A DNA stretch of 64,000 bases from Arabidopsis thaliana (GCF_000001735.4 NC_003071.7:6937151-7001150); one strand, 5' to 3'. Positions 34,500-45,631 are shown, numbered from the stretch's first letter. Notes: generated by a model from the sequence alone, not told the origin. Numbers and translations are program-made.

Positions 34500-35071
34500 A
34501 GAATAAAAAATCAAGCGCTCTATTTTTGGAATCGAAATTCAAAAATTCATCAGCGAATCGCGCAAATCTATGTCTATTTAGCATCACTTATCGAATAGAA
34601 ATCTAAAATCGAAACATAATCAACTAACAAACGCCACAGATTGTTAGCAAAAATCGAATCCATCTATTTTTGGAATCAAAATTCAAATATTCCTCAAAAA
34701 TCAGCAAATCGAATTTCTCTCTATTTCCTCAATTTTTGCACAAATCTATGTCTATTTAGCATCAATAATCGTAACAAAATCAACTAACAAACGCCGCAGA
34801 TTGTTACCAAAATTTGAATCCATCTATTTTTAGAATCAAAATTCAAATATTACTCAAAAATCAGCGAATCGAATTTCTCTCTCGTTCCTCAATTTTCGTA
34901 CAAATATATGTCTATTTAGCATCAATAAGAAAAACACAATCAACCAACAAACGCCGCTGATTATTACTAAAACTTTAATTCATCTATATTGAAATCAAAA
35001 TTCAAATATTCCTCAAAAATTAGCGGATCGAAATTCTCTCTACTTTCTCAATTTTCGCACAAATCTATGTC
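34500..35071. repeat. tandem array of about 160-bp units, left part (about 3.5 copies)
   Basis: The marker CAAATCTATGTCTATTTAGC recurs at about 34565, 34741, 34901 (one change) and 35060. Spacing is about 176, 160 and 159 bp. Each unit also carries AACAAACGCCGC, CATCTATTTTT and TCAAATATTCCTCAAAAAT. No gene is visible in the units. The array stops inside a unit at 35070 and resumes at 37770. Confidence 0.88.
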
Positions 35072-36490
35072 TTTTTTTTTTTGGGCAAACTTATCTTATC
35101 ATAAAAGAGAAAGAGTTTTAACCTCTACCAACAGAGGATACAACATAGCAACAACAAGTCGGAAAAGCTAAAGCATCGACAAACATAGAGATCAAACATA
35201 AGCGAAAGCTAGCAACAACAATGCTCAAAAAGAGACTTGGGGACAAGGGTGAACCCAAAGGTTCTAGCAAAGCAGCAACTAACCAAGAGCATCCAAAAAA
35301 GCAAACACCTTTAGCTTGGAAGACCTTGTCGAAACCACAATAAGGAGGAAACAAAGCCTCCAATGACACTAACGTCAAACAATCGGCAAAGGCTGAATGA
35401 GAACAGTCTTGAACAACAATCCTCGCTTCTACTTCAAGCAGATCAGTATTGCACACAATGCTCCCTGTAACTTTATCACTAAACACAAGTGAAGTATTTG
35501 AGAGGATAAAAAGCTCCATAAAGGAGAGATGAGGGCTATGAAATCCCCAATGAACCAGAAAAACTGGTAGGTTGTCTGAAATCAAAGCCCTCCGTCTAAG
35601 CTGCGAAGAGACAACTTTTAACAAAAACAAATCGAGATAGAATCCGCATACTGCAGTAAAAGATCGCATTAAAGCGATAGAGGTATTACAAGAGAGCACA
35701 AAAGTATCCAAAACATTCTGTCTAAGCTGCGATGAGACAACTTTTAACAAAGGCGAATTAAGACATCCACATATTGTGGTAAGTGATCGCATCAAAGCGA
35801 TAGAGGTGCTACAAGAGAGCACAAAAGTATCCAAGCCAATCGAAACTAGATAAGCTACATATGAATTACACAAACCCAAATTCCACAAAACCAGAGCCAC
35901 AAACTCTATCAACAACCAAACCCTTCCAATCTTAGAAGAAACATACGGCGAAGAGTAAGAGCAAACCTGAGGGAAATACTGAGGAAGAAAAGTGGTGTCG
36001 TCGGCGAGAAGGAAAACATCAATGAAAAAATCAGTGATCGAAGAGGTCGGTGACGGAGATTCAGATATGGCGGAGGAGATATGGAGAATGAGCGAGACCA
36101 AATCTGGGAGGGAAGAGGAGCTCAACGACTGAGCATAAGAATCAGCAAAAGTGAAGCAGATCTGAGAATCTGGTGGATCCGGTGGTTCCGGTGGAGTCGG
36201 CGGAGATGGAGGCTCTGGTGGTGGTGCACAAGGTGGCCTCAGAAGGAGGAAGGCGACCGAAGACGACGGTAAGCGACGAGAGTGGCTCGCATTCGAGAGA
36301 AAAAGGAAAGTCATTTCAAGTGAAAGACTCGCCGGAAAACAATTACGCCACCGGAAAAGTAGATTCATTGGAGAGATCTCACTTTAGTAGTAGCTACAAT
36401 CAGGAACGCAGGCAGTCAGAGGAGCAACGCCGGTGAAGAGAACTAATCACGAACAAGGCTTGCGGCTACCTTGGTTATCTTGCTTGAGAG

Positions 36491-36494
<4 letters not shown>
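35072..36494 (-). mobile_element. retroposon inserted in the poly(A) tail of a retroposed gene
   Basis: Bounded by a T run at 35072-35082 (its 3' tail on the minus strand) and by the T run at 36495-36521, which belongs to the neighbouring methyltransferase retrocopy. It holds one large minus-strand frame (35118-36368) that ends only 35 bp before the tail. I do not recognise it as LINE reverse transcriptase; it may be a non-autonomous retroposon (Sadhu-like) or a second retroposed mRNA. The right border is inferred. Confidence 0.55.
35118..36368 (-). CDS. unrecognised 416-aa frame with an in-frame duplication
   Basis: An uninterrupted frame of 416 codons, unusually long for this AT-rich DNA. 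Residues about 45-70 are proline-rich (PPEPPSPPTPPEPPDPP). A stretch of 42 residues is duplicated in tandem around residues 175-260: LDTFVLSCSTSIALMRS is followed 42 residues later by LDTFVLSCNTSIALMRS, and both continue to LLKVVSSQLR. The DNA period is 126 bp (starting near 35594 and 35720). The protein is rich in leucine, serine and phenylalanine. No catalytic motif is seen. It could be the coding part of a plant retroposon family, or chance openness of a processed transcript. Function unknown. Confidence 0.4.
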   Translation of the reverse strand: MNLLFRWRNCFPASLSLEMTFLFLSNASHSRRLPSSSVAFLLLRPPCAPPPEPPSPPTPPEPPDPPDSQICFTFADSYAQSLSSSSLPDLVSLILHISSAISESPSPTSSITDFFIDVFLLADDTTFLPQYFPQVCSYSSPYVSSKIGRVWLLIEFVALVLWNLGLCNSYVAYLVSIGLDTFVLSCSTSIALMRSLTTICGCLNSPLLKVVSSQLRQNVLDTFVLSCNTSIALMRSFTAVCGFYLDLFLLKVVSSQLRRRALISDNLPVFLVHWGFHSPHLSFMELFILSNTSLVFSDKVTGSIVCNTDLLEVEARIVVQDCSHSAFADCLTLVSLEALFPPYCGFDKVFQAKGVCFFGCSWLVAALLEPLGSPLSPSLFLSIVVASFRLCLISMFVDALAFPTCCCYVVSSVGRG

Positions 36495-36521
<27 letters not shown>

Positions 36522-37769
36522 AGTAAGAGCCTTTTATTCACCAATAAGAATTTTGTTCTTTCTAAGTATACAAAATGACTAAAGAGTATTTTACTTAACT
36601 CACAAATAGTACACAGGAGAGCTCTAACAGATTGAAACGTGAACCTCACCTGGAAAGAAAGTACTTTCTTTCATCACACACTAAAGTCTTCAAAAGCTGT
36701 TGAAAGTTCTTTACTTGTTTCAAAAGCGACCAAGGTTCCTAAGAATTGTTTAGCTCAGAGACCAACTTCCAAAAAAAAAGATATTAACCTGTAGAAAGCT
36801 TTTGTTCTGGATCTTGAACTCGCAACAAACATCGCAGCTTCCCTCAACAAAACATTGCTTTAGGATCCAGAACAAATATGGTCATGGTCTTTGAACAATG
36901 TTACCACATAATCTGTTAAATCTCCTGCTTTTCAAACATGTAAGTGAATTTCAACAGAAACAAATCTAGCTCCACTCTATGAATATTGAAGCAGTTTTCT
37001 GAGAATCCGGAAAGGGCCTATAAATCAAAAGAGAAATAAAACACCTCAGGTAGGAGAGTCTTGAACTTTGAATAGTATACTAGTCTTTTTGGATCCTTCT
37101 AAGGTTACATTAGCAACATCAACGACCTTGGAGTTATGAAAAAGCCTAGCAATGTCTCTTACATCATCTCCACCACATTCATCAACCGAAACCACACAAA
37201 ATCCGCCACGTCTCACCGTCCTCTCCATCTCCTCCACAAACTGCCACGGAAACAGAGCTTCAGCTAGATGTGCAGTGAAGGCAAAATCAAAGACACCGTC
37301 GAAAAACGGAAGGTTATGAGGATCAGCTCTTTTCACAAGAGGAATCGAATCAACCAATTCAACTGCGGTAACATCAGATAATCCGATCTGAGAAAGAGCC
37401 ATCAGAGCATGGCCTGCTCCGGCGGAGAGACAGAGAGCTTTGGTGTGATTTTGAATGAATCCGAGATCGCGAAATCGGAGGAAGTAGGTAGAGAAGGAGT
37501 ATAGACGAGATTTCCAAGCTCCAGAGGACCAGATTCGAGCGTTCTTCTTTGGGAGAGGAAGATGCTGACGAGGCGATGAATCGCATGTAGATCTCGGGAA
37601 ATGCGTATGAGGTTTCGATGGAGCTTCTGGAGAAATACAAGTTTTTGGTGTCTGGAGAATCATAATTACCATTAATACTGTTCCGATGCTTAAGAACACT
37701 ATTGATACTCTCTTCAGCATCTTCTCGACGTTTCTCTCCATCGTCGCCGATCAAAACTCCGATCAAAAT
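36495..37769 (-). mobile_element. retroposed (processed) copy of a methyltransferase mRNA
   Basis: On the minus strand the intronless methyltransferase frame is followed, 524 nt after its stop, by AATAAA (36533-36538) and, 11 nt later, by 27 A residues (36495-36521). That is a polyadenylated mRNA copied into DNA. The left target repeat ATCTATGT (35063-35070) lies beyond the second retroposon, and the right one is at 37770-37777. The second retroposon therefore went into the A tail after this copy had landed in the 160-bp array. Confidence 0.65.
37046..37741 (-). CDS. membrane-anchored SAM-dependent methyltransferase, 231 aa
   Basis: A single exon of 231 residues starting MERNVEKMLKRVS. Residues about 10-28 (VSIVFLSIGTVLMVIMIL) form one membrane segment, so the protein is probably a type II anchored enzyme of the secretory pathway. 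The domain after residue 95 is a class I methyltransferase of the Methyltransf_11 kind: motif I ALCLSAGAGHALMAL, acidic post-I strand TAVELVD, motif II-like DGVFDFAFTAHLAEALFP, and VRRGGFCVVSVDECGG. The substrate is unknown. The frame is fully intact although the gene sits in retroposed DNA inside a tandem array, which suggests that it is a functional retrogene. A. thaliana has an annotated methyltransferase-family gene at this point of the map. Confidence 0.85.
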   Translation of the reverse strand: MERNVEKMLKRVSIVFLSIGTVLMVIMILQTPKTCISPEAPSKPHTHFPRSTCDSSPRQHLPLPKKNARIWSSGAWKSRLYSFSTYFLRFRDLGFIQNHTKALCLSAGAGHALMALSQIGLSDVTAVELVDSIPLVKRADPHNLPFFDGVFDFAFTAHLAEALFPWQFVEEMERTVRRGGFCVVSVDECGGDDVRDIARLFHNSKVVDVANVTLEGSKKTSILFKVQDSPT

Positions 37770-38540
37770 ATCTATGTTTATATAACATCAATAATAAAAA
37801 CACAATCACCTAACAAACGCCGTTGATTGTTACCAAAACTCTAAATAATCTATTTTTGGAACGAAATTCAAATATTCATATAAGATTAGCGGATCGAATT
37901 TCTCTCTATTTCCTCAATTTTCCACAAATCTATGTCGATTTAGTATAATTAATCGAAACATGGTCAACTAACAAACGCTGCGAATTGTTATCAAAACTCG
38001 AATCCATCTATTTTTGGAATTAAAATTCAAATATTCCTCAAAAATTAGCAAATCAAATTTCTCTCAGTTCCTCAATTTTTACACAAATCTATGTCTATTT
38101 AGCATCAATAATTAAAACACAATCAACTAACAAACACCGCCGATTGTTACCAAAACTCGAATCCATCTATTTTTAAAAACAAAATTCAAATATTCCTCAA
38201 AAATTAGCGGATCGAATTTCTCTCTAATTCCTCATTTTGGCACAAATCTATGTATATTTAGCATCAATAATCGAAACACATTCAACTAACAAACGCTGCA
38301 GATCTAATCCATCTATTTTTAGAATCGAAATTCAAATCTTCCTCAAAAATTAGCGGATCAAATTTCTCTCTTGTTCCTCAATTTTCGCACAAATCTATGT
38401 CTATATAGCATCAATAATCAAAATACAATCAGCTAACAAATGCGCTGCTTTGTCACCAAAACTCGAATTCACTTATTTTTAGAATCAAAATTCAAATATT
38501 CCTCAAAAATCAGCGGATCGAATTTCTCTCTAATTATTCG
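37770..38540. repeat. tandem array of about 160-bp units, right part (about 5 copies)
   Basis: Continuation of the array at 34500-35071. Unit markers (ATCTATGT ... TTTAGCATCAATAAT) lie at about 37770, 37928, 38087, 38247 and 38393. Spacing is about 159, 159, 160 and 147 bp, the last unit having a small deletion. The array ends directly against the broken hAT transposase gene. Confidence 0.88.
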
Positions 38541-38559
38541 ATCAAGAAACAAATCCTAC

Positions 38560-40541
38560 ATTGTTAGCAAGTAGTGGGTATAATGACTGGAAAAATGCTG
38601 CGCAAAGGCTGAAAAGACATGAAACAACTCATCGTCATATTATTTCCATGACTCATTGGATGGAGCTAGAAGTGAGATTACAAAAGAGTAAAACAATTGA
38701 TAACCATATGGAATAGGCAATTAAGAAGGAGAAAAAACATTGGAGAGATGTATTGGTGAGAATAATTGCAGTGGTAAAGACTCTAGCTAAACAAAATTTA
38801 GCATTTTGTGGAACTAAAGAGAATGTTGATGATCCAAATAGTGGAAATATTTTGGCATTTATTAGAATGATTGGAGGTTTTAATTCGGATATGAAGGAAC
38901 ACATTCGGCGGGCTAATAAAGGTGAAATTCATTGCCATTTTCCCAGTCATAAGAGTCAGAATGAATTGACAGAATTACTTGCTAATGATACCAAGATGAT
39001 GATCTTAAAGAAGATTAAAGATGCGAAGTATTTTTCAGTCATTCTTGATTCCATTCCGGATGTTAGTCGTAAAGAACAAATGACCTTCTTAATTCGATGT
39101 GTGGATGTTTCAACGTGTTCACCTAAGATTGAGGAGTTCTTCTTGACGTTTCTACACATCAAAGATAAGAGGGGTGAGGGGCTTTTTAAGACTCTTCAAG
39201 ATGCATTGATTGATCTTAAGTTGAATATTGATGATGTAAGATGACAAGCATACGACAACTGACAAAATATGAAGAGAAAACATAAAGGAGTTCAGAAAAG
39301 GTTGCTTGATATAAATCCAAGAGCATTTTACACTCCATGTGGATGCCATGGTCTTAACCTTGCACTTTGTGATATGGCTTCATCATCCAAGAAAGCTGTT
39401 TCTTTTTTTGGAATTGTTCAGCGAATACATTGTCTGTTTGAAGCTTCAACCAACAATTGGGAAGTGTTTAGAGAAACAGTGAATGGTATTACACTTAAAC
39501 CGTTGTCTCAAACGCGTTGGGAAAGCCGCATTGATAGTCTTAAACCAATAAGATATTAAGCTTCAAAGATACAGATACAAGATGCACTTTTTTATTTGGC
39601 AGAATACACTGATAATCCAGGACACCGGAGTGATGTTGAGTCTCTTACAGAGAGTGAAACACATGGAATTGGAGGGTTTGAATTTTTATTTGGAATGATA
39701 ATTTGGTACGATTTGCTAGCTGCTGTGAATATAGTAAGCAAATCCTTACAGTTTGAGGATATGGATCTTGAGGTTGCTATTTCTCAGTTAGGAGGGCTTG
39801 TTACTTATTTGAAAAACTACAAAGAAACAGGTTTCGAGAAAGCCAAAGTTGAATCTACACAAATTGCCATTGAGATGAAGATTGCGCCGGTATTTCCAAA
39901 AAAGTCGGTGAAAAAAAAAAAGCAATTTGTTGAGGATGTTGAGAAGATTGATGAAAGTAAGATTGCAGAGGAGAGTTTTAGAATTGATTACTTCATCAAT
40001 ATAATGGATCAAGCTATAATGTGTATTGAGATAAGATTCGAGCAATTCCAAGTATATGAACAAATATTTGGATTTTTGTTTGGTGTAAAGAGATTGAAGG
40101 TAGCAGAAGATGATGAGTTAAGGACATCGTGTATGAAGCTTGAAGCTTCTTTGAAGCATGATGTGCATTCAGATGTTGATGGAGAAGATCTGTTTATGGA
40201 GCTGAAACTTTTAAAAGATGTGTTGCCAAAAGAGATTACAAAGCCGGTCGAAGTGTTGAAATTTTTGAAAATAATGGATAGCTGTTATCCAAACACATGG
40301 ATCGCTTATCGTATACTACTCACCATTCCGGTTTCAGTTGCTTTGGCGGAGAGAACTTTTTCAAAATTAAAGCTCATAAAAAAATATCTACGTTCGACTA
40401 TGTCTCAAGAGCGATTGAATGGTTTGGCGCTGATATCTGTATAACAAGAACTGGTTGAGAAGCTCGATTACCAAAAATTGATGAATGAATTTGCAGGAGC
40501 GAAAGCTAGGAGGATTATGTTTCGCCAGGAAGAAAACTGAG
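38560..40541 (+). pseudogene. hAT transposase pseudogene (TTF-type zinc finger, DUF4371)
   Basis: Starts within the N-terminal TTF-type zinc-finger end (SSGYNDWKNAAQRLKRHETT). It continues with the DUF4371 region (YFSVILDSIPDVSRKEQMT), the core (FYTPCGCHGLNLALCDMA, then TRWESRIDSLKPIR), and the C-terminal dimerisation domain (PVSVALAERTFSKLKLIKKY). Frame breaks or stops occur near 38716, 39241, 39260, 39558 and 40442, and the true N-terminus is missing, so it is dead. A right end with AGTGCCGGTCC (minus strand, about 40681-40691) resembles the CAGTGCCGG ends of this hAT branch. The left end was not found; the 160-bp array stands in its place. Confidence 0.88.
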
Positions 40542-40691
40542 ATTTCTATTTATTTTTTTTCTTGTTAACAATTTTTATGTTCAATTTTCTTAAACAAAAT
40601 AAATTTCATATTATTTTATTTTGCGAAAAAAATATATTTGGGCATCAATTTTGAATTTGCTTTAAGCATCAAATATCCTCGGACCGGCACT

Positions 40692-41198
40692 AAATCTAGG
40701 GTTACCATTCTGCTTCTTCTTCCATCTTTTCTTCTGCTTTCCCATGATTTAATTTCCTTTGAAAATTTTCCAATGGAAACAATGTCCTATTCTTTCCGCT
40801 GCACGCTGCATTTTATAGATTTTTTTTAGATTCACCCGTATAACTATGATTAAATAACTCTTTATACAAACAATCTCGACTTGGCCCAGTGGTCTAAGTC
40901 TCTCTCTTTTACCCTACGCGCCTACTAGCGCCTGGTTTGACCTTTTACATCTACATCTTTTTCTCTCTTTTTTTTTCCCTTCATTTAAACCAGATCGAAC
41001 CAGTTTCGATTCGGTTAAATTATCGAAATAGTCAATTACAACATCACAATATCGACTTTTTCTACTGGTTCACTTGGTATTTTTAAACGACACTTATATG
41101 TAAGATCATTGTTTCTATTATTGTTATACGAACCAATCTAAATATGATTTAATTAGCTACCCAATCAAACCCCTTTCTTTCTTAAAAACATGTTATTT
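40692..41198. other. geneless stretch with a tRNA-like box
   Basis: Near 40880-40945 TTGGCCCAGTGGTCTAAG is followed about 40 bp later by CTGGTTTGACC, reminiscent of the A and B boxes of a tRNA-derived SINE, with a T-rich tail. Too weak to call. Confidence 0.3.
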
Positions 41199-41523
41199 TG
41201 TTATAATCTGGATAAGTATGGATCCTACCAAAAAATCTGGATAAGTATGGATGTAATTATCCATCACTCATCTATATCCATAAGATATGGATAATGCGTA
41301 TCTCTATCCATTATTTTCTCCCTAAGTCTATTATTTCCTCGCTAAGTCTATTACTTCTTTGTTAAGTCTATTACTTCTTAGTAAGTCTATTACTTTTTCG
41401 TTAAGTCTATTACTTTATTGTAAGAAGTACAGAGAAGAGAAGAGAATGAGTAAGCAATAAGAAAACTCTCGTTTCGGTCTTTACTCTTTTTAGTTTTCAT
41501 TCTTCTTTAAATATTTTATAACA
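41199..41523 (+). mobile_element. LTR remnant of a copia-type retrotransposon, fossil
   Basis: Begins TGTTATAATCTGG and ends TTTATAACA, so the ends are the usual TG...CA with a 6-bp inverted repeat. Directly after it comes GGTTATCAGTAAGAGC, a close match to the initiator tRNA-Met primer site. It holds a minisatellite of about five 20-21-bp units containing TAAGTCTATTACTTCTT (about 41325-41420). No coding region follows, so this is an isolated 5' LTR with a short leader. Confidence 0.6.
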
Positions 41524-41649
41524 GGTTATCAGTAAGAGCGTCTCTCCGGGTGATTGTCTAACCGACCGATCGTCTATTTGTTCAAGCATCTTTTGAGGTA
41601 ATATTTGAATTATGTTAAATTCATTTTAATTCATTGCGGCGGACCCATA

Positions 41650-42285
41650 AATACTTTTTACCGAATTAAACTACAACTTAAAAGAATTAGTAATTTAAAA
41701 AAATTAAATTACTAAATAAAATTATTTCCTTAAAAAAGACCACAAAGTAGGTTAAATATTTATGGGTGAATCAAACAAAAAGGCTAAAACATGTCAAAAA
41801 TAGTATCAAAACACAAAGTAGAAGAAAAATATGATCAAATTTAAAGGGTTTCGATACAAATTTCTAATTTCAAGGGGGTCAACAGAGAAGAAATATAAAT
41901 AATATTTTAAATATTTAAAGGGCTGTAATACGAATTTAGAATTTTCCAGGGCATCTCATCCCTTCCCATCTATACTCTTTACCGTGTCAAAATAAAACTT
42001 AAAATAATTAATAACTAAAACTTTTAAAAAATCTTTATTTACTGAAAATTACCACAAATTAGGTTCAAACTTTATTGGTGAAACAAACAAAAACAAATAC
42101 AAAGAGTAAAAACATATAAGAAATAGTGTTAAAACACAAAGTAGAAGAAAAATATGATAAAAACTTATAGCGTTTACATGCAAATATGTAATTTTAAGGA
42201 GATTAGAACCGAAAAATATAATTAATATCATAACTATTAAAGGGATATAATGTAAATGTAGAATTTTAGTGTGGTTTTCCCCTTT
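41650..42285. repeat. diverged tandem duplication, two units of about 310 bp
   Basis: The unit at about 41650-41955 and the unit at about 41970-42285 share long blocks in the same order: CTTTTTACCG/CTTTACCG, then ACCACAAA(G/T)TAGGTT, TGGTGAA(T/A)CAAACAAAAA, AAAACACAAAGTAGAAGAAA and TTAAAGGG, then GAATTT. No coding potential. Origin unknown. Confidence 0.65.
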
Positions 42286-43299
42286 AATCATCTTTGGGTC
42301 TGCCCATACATATTTCTTATCCTGAAATTTGAAATAGACATGCGCGATTTTCTTAACAACTTATAAACAAATATGTTCTTATACATTTTTCTTACACAAC
42401 TTTTAGGATATTTATCTTAGGATTTTATTTATTTATTTTACGTTTAAAGATTACAAATAATTTTTAGACGTTACCGCCACAAAAAACTTATCCACAAAAT
42501 ATTTTACGTTATTTTATTTTACGATTAAAGATAACAAAAACTTATCGGTTTATTAATAATTGTCTTGTGGATCGTCGTATACCGTAATTTGATAACAATT
42601 CTAAACTATAAATTATAAATATTCTATAAATAGATACAATTTGGAAAATTTAATATATATTAACTTTAAAAAATAGTGTTAAAAATCTAGTTTTAAGGTT
42701 AATAGTTGAGTTATGTTCTAAATCTTTCCAAGTTTATATATTTTTGTACTTTAATGTTTACTCATCAAAAATAAATTAACAAAAACTCTTATTTCAAAAG
42801 CAAAGTCAATAGTACAAAATATCAAGTTTTTTCAGAAAAAAAAGTGAATTAGCGTATTGAATTTTAAAAAGTGAAGGTTTTTATATGAGAGATGATTTTT
42901 TTTTCTATAATTACCATAAATATCTGATCCTTAACTATGTCAGCAGAGGATATACATTTGTTTTTTGTTACAAAAGAGTTGGGTTCTAACTTCAAAAGAG
43001 TGAAGGTTTCAAACAGTTAAAAAAAAACATTTACTGTTAATATTTATAATTTCATCAATAATGGGCAGAAAGTTTTATACCAATTAATATTCTACATTCT
43101 TATTCTCTTATGGACTTTCTTACATTTGCAGCAACTTAAAGATTCCACTTGATAAACTCCCATCTTTCTTTTTGGATGCTCCAAGTCACTTGATTAAAGC
43201 TTCTCCAGAATCTCCTCTATAAATTATGATTCATACCAAACTCTTGTAGACAAAACCGATTTTCAAAAAAACAAAACATAAAAATATTTTTTAAAAACA
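42286..43299. promoter_or_regulatory. AT-rich upstream region of the C1-domain gene
   Basis: About 1 kb without genes. CTCTATAAATTATG at about 43215 is a good TATA box some 85 bp before the start codon. Confidence 0.45.
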
Positions 43300-44789
43300 A
43301 TGAAATACGCAGATATATCACATTTTAGTCACCCTCAACACAACCTCAAATTCGACTACACGGAGAAACCCTTCAAATGTGATGGATGCAATGAAGTTGG
43401 TATCGGCTCTCGCTATCGCTGCTCCGGTGATAATCATGGAAGCTGTGATTTTGATCTCCATGCGCACTGTGCCCTGCCCTCAGCGTCCATAACACATCCG
43501 TTCTACAAAAAGTGTACGTTTCAGTTTGTGGCGCGGCCACCAGGGAACGAAAGACGGTACTGCAATGCGTGCGAGAAGGATGTATCGGGGTTTTTGTACC
43601 ATTGCAAGGCTTGTGGGTTTGATCTTCACCCGTGTTGCGCTATGCTTCCTATGGTTTTGGACGATGGAGAGACCAATCTCTTTCTTTATCGTAAAGTTAG
43701 TTCGTCTTGTCATCGATGTGGAAAAAAAGGCCGTAGCTGGAGTTACAGGTCTCTCTTCTTGATTCTCTTCTTGTTCTTTCATTATTATGATACCAAAGAT
43801 TAGCATGTAAGAAAAATAAAAATTGTTTCGTCTTTTTTTTATAATTATTAGCATGTTTTATTTGAAAACATATATAGTTCGCTATATTAGAAATATAGTA
43901 TGTTATATGTTAGAAAATAACTAAGATACAACTCAAATCAAATATATAGAATGGTAATTGGAAAAAAAAATGAGCATTGCTTTAGTTGTTTTTGTTTTTA
44001 TTTATTTTAGTTCGCTGTTTTCATTGGTGTTTTAAGTCAACATCAGCATATATTCCAAATCAACATCTCTAAAGAATATTTTAAAGCAATATGATAAAAT
44101 TTTGGATTACGTTTATTTATTGATTCTTGAACATTAATTTCGGCTTTAAACCGAATATATGTTAGAGAAAAAGGAAAAATTAAAGCAATGGCATTCAAAC
44201 ACAAACTTTCTCTTTTCTCAAAGAAATGCTTGTGCTTGGTAATTGGTAGACATGTTACATAGCGTGCACTCTAAGTTAGAACTTTACAAGTTTATACACT
44301 GACTTAGCACATTATATATGTGTCATCGCCGAAGTTTTTAAATAGATAACGTTAGTTCTTAGTTATCAAAATTATATACCAAAATAGAAATTTTAGAGTC
44401 AAATTCCTTGATTAATGCATTGCAACATAATTTTGAGCCAGTTAATAATAAAAATCAGGTTTTAAATCAGCTAAATATGTTTGTTTTTTTTGTCACAAAA
44501 ATACAGGTCATCTTGCAAAAAGTACAATCTCCATGTCGCGTGTGTGAGAGAGATGTTGGTGGAGAATTGGCGAGAGCTGTACACAGGACAACATGGTAAA
44601 AGCATTGAACACAAGAGCCTGGTCTTAAAGAACACACTTGAGCATCACCACCGTAGCAGCCGCAAAGGTAAAGTTCAAAAATGCTGCGAGATCGCCGGTA
44701 TAGCCGTGCAGTTTGTCATTTCCGCCGTACTCGGGGATCCAACGACCCTAATCGCGGGAGTTGTAGGCTCCCTTATTTCTCGAGGATGA
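43300..44789 (+). CDS. cysteine/histidine-rich C1-domain protein, 243 aa
   Basis: Two exons, 43300-43748 and 44507-44789, join as AG|G (arginine) across a 758-bp intron. The first C1-type zinc module starts HNLKFDYTEKPFKCDGC and continues CSGDNHGSCDFDLHAHCA. A second reads HPFYKKCTFQFV, then CNACEKDVSGFLYHCKAC and FDLHPCCA. A third begins CHRCGKKGRSWSYR and is completed by the second exon (SSCKKYNLHVACVREM). The C-terminus is basic, then hydrophobic and glycine-rich (GIAVQFVISAVL, then LIAGVVGSLISRG), possibly membrane-associated. DC1/C1 proteins are a large plant family linked to hormone and stress signalling; no specific role can be given. Confidence 0.9.
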
Positions 44790-45631
44790 TTCCCCTTCAA
44801 AGTATTTCAGTTTGAGTGTTTAACCATCGTGTTATAAACTCTTAATTAGGAGCATGTGAAAGTTGATACATTAGAGTTTGATATCCTTTTAAGTTTCTTG
44901 TCCATAAACCAAAAACGTGTAATGTTGAAAAATAATAATAATTAATTACGTAAGACAGCTTAGTAAAGTCTATTTTAAGTGATTTAATTTGAACATTTAA
45001 ACATTTTCGTACGAGTTACCAATTATATATTTCTAACTGAATATTTCACTCTGTTAATTTTTCTGTCAATTGACTTAACGACGTGCTTAAAACGACAAAA
45101 TCAACAAAAGTTATATATTAATTCTAAAATCAATAACAAGTTTGGTATTTTAGTGGTATTTTGGAAGTTGGGGATTTAAACGTACCAAATTTAAAAGTTT
45201 ATGATTTTTTTGACATTTTTTCAATTATATATTGAAGTGTTCTAAGATAAAATCATGAGCCTGGTAAAAAGTTTTTGTATCTTACCTTTTTTAGGTAGCT
45301 GTTTTTCTCTATTTTGCTCATCATTTCTTAAGATTTACAGGTTGTAAAAGGCCAAGACTTAGTGAGAATAAAACTGTTGGAAGTAATTATATTTATTTTA
45401 AAGTCTATCAAAAATATCATAATCTTAATACAATTTGTAAGAAACATTTTTTTTTTGGGCAAAACAATTAGTAAGAAACTTGTATTCAAAATGATTAGGA
45501 TTTTGGAATGCACACTATATATATATTATTGTCACTAAATCAAACCAAACCAAATAGAACAACAGTCATGAGAACAATTCAAAATGAAATATTTATTACA
45601 AGTTTACAACTATATAATAGTATATGATTTT
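44790..45631. other. geneless stretch between C1 gene and AHB1
   Basis: 3' flanks of two convergent genes, AT-rich. No gene seen. Confidence 0.45.

Noticed and set aside
34500-38540. Centromeric 178-bp satellite
   Set aside because: Unit length is near 160 bp, and the sequence shares no recognisable words with the A. thaliana centromere repeat as I remember it.
40880-40945. Possible tRNA-derived SINE (A- and B-box-like words)
   Set aside because: The B-box match is poor, no target duplication was found, and no SINE consensus could be recalled with confidence.
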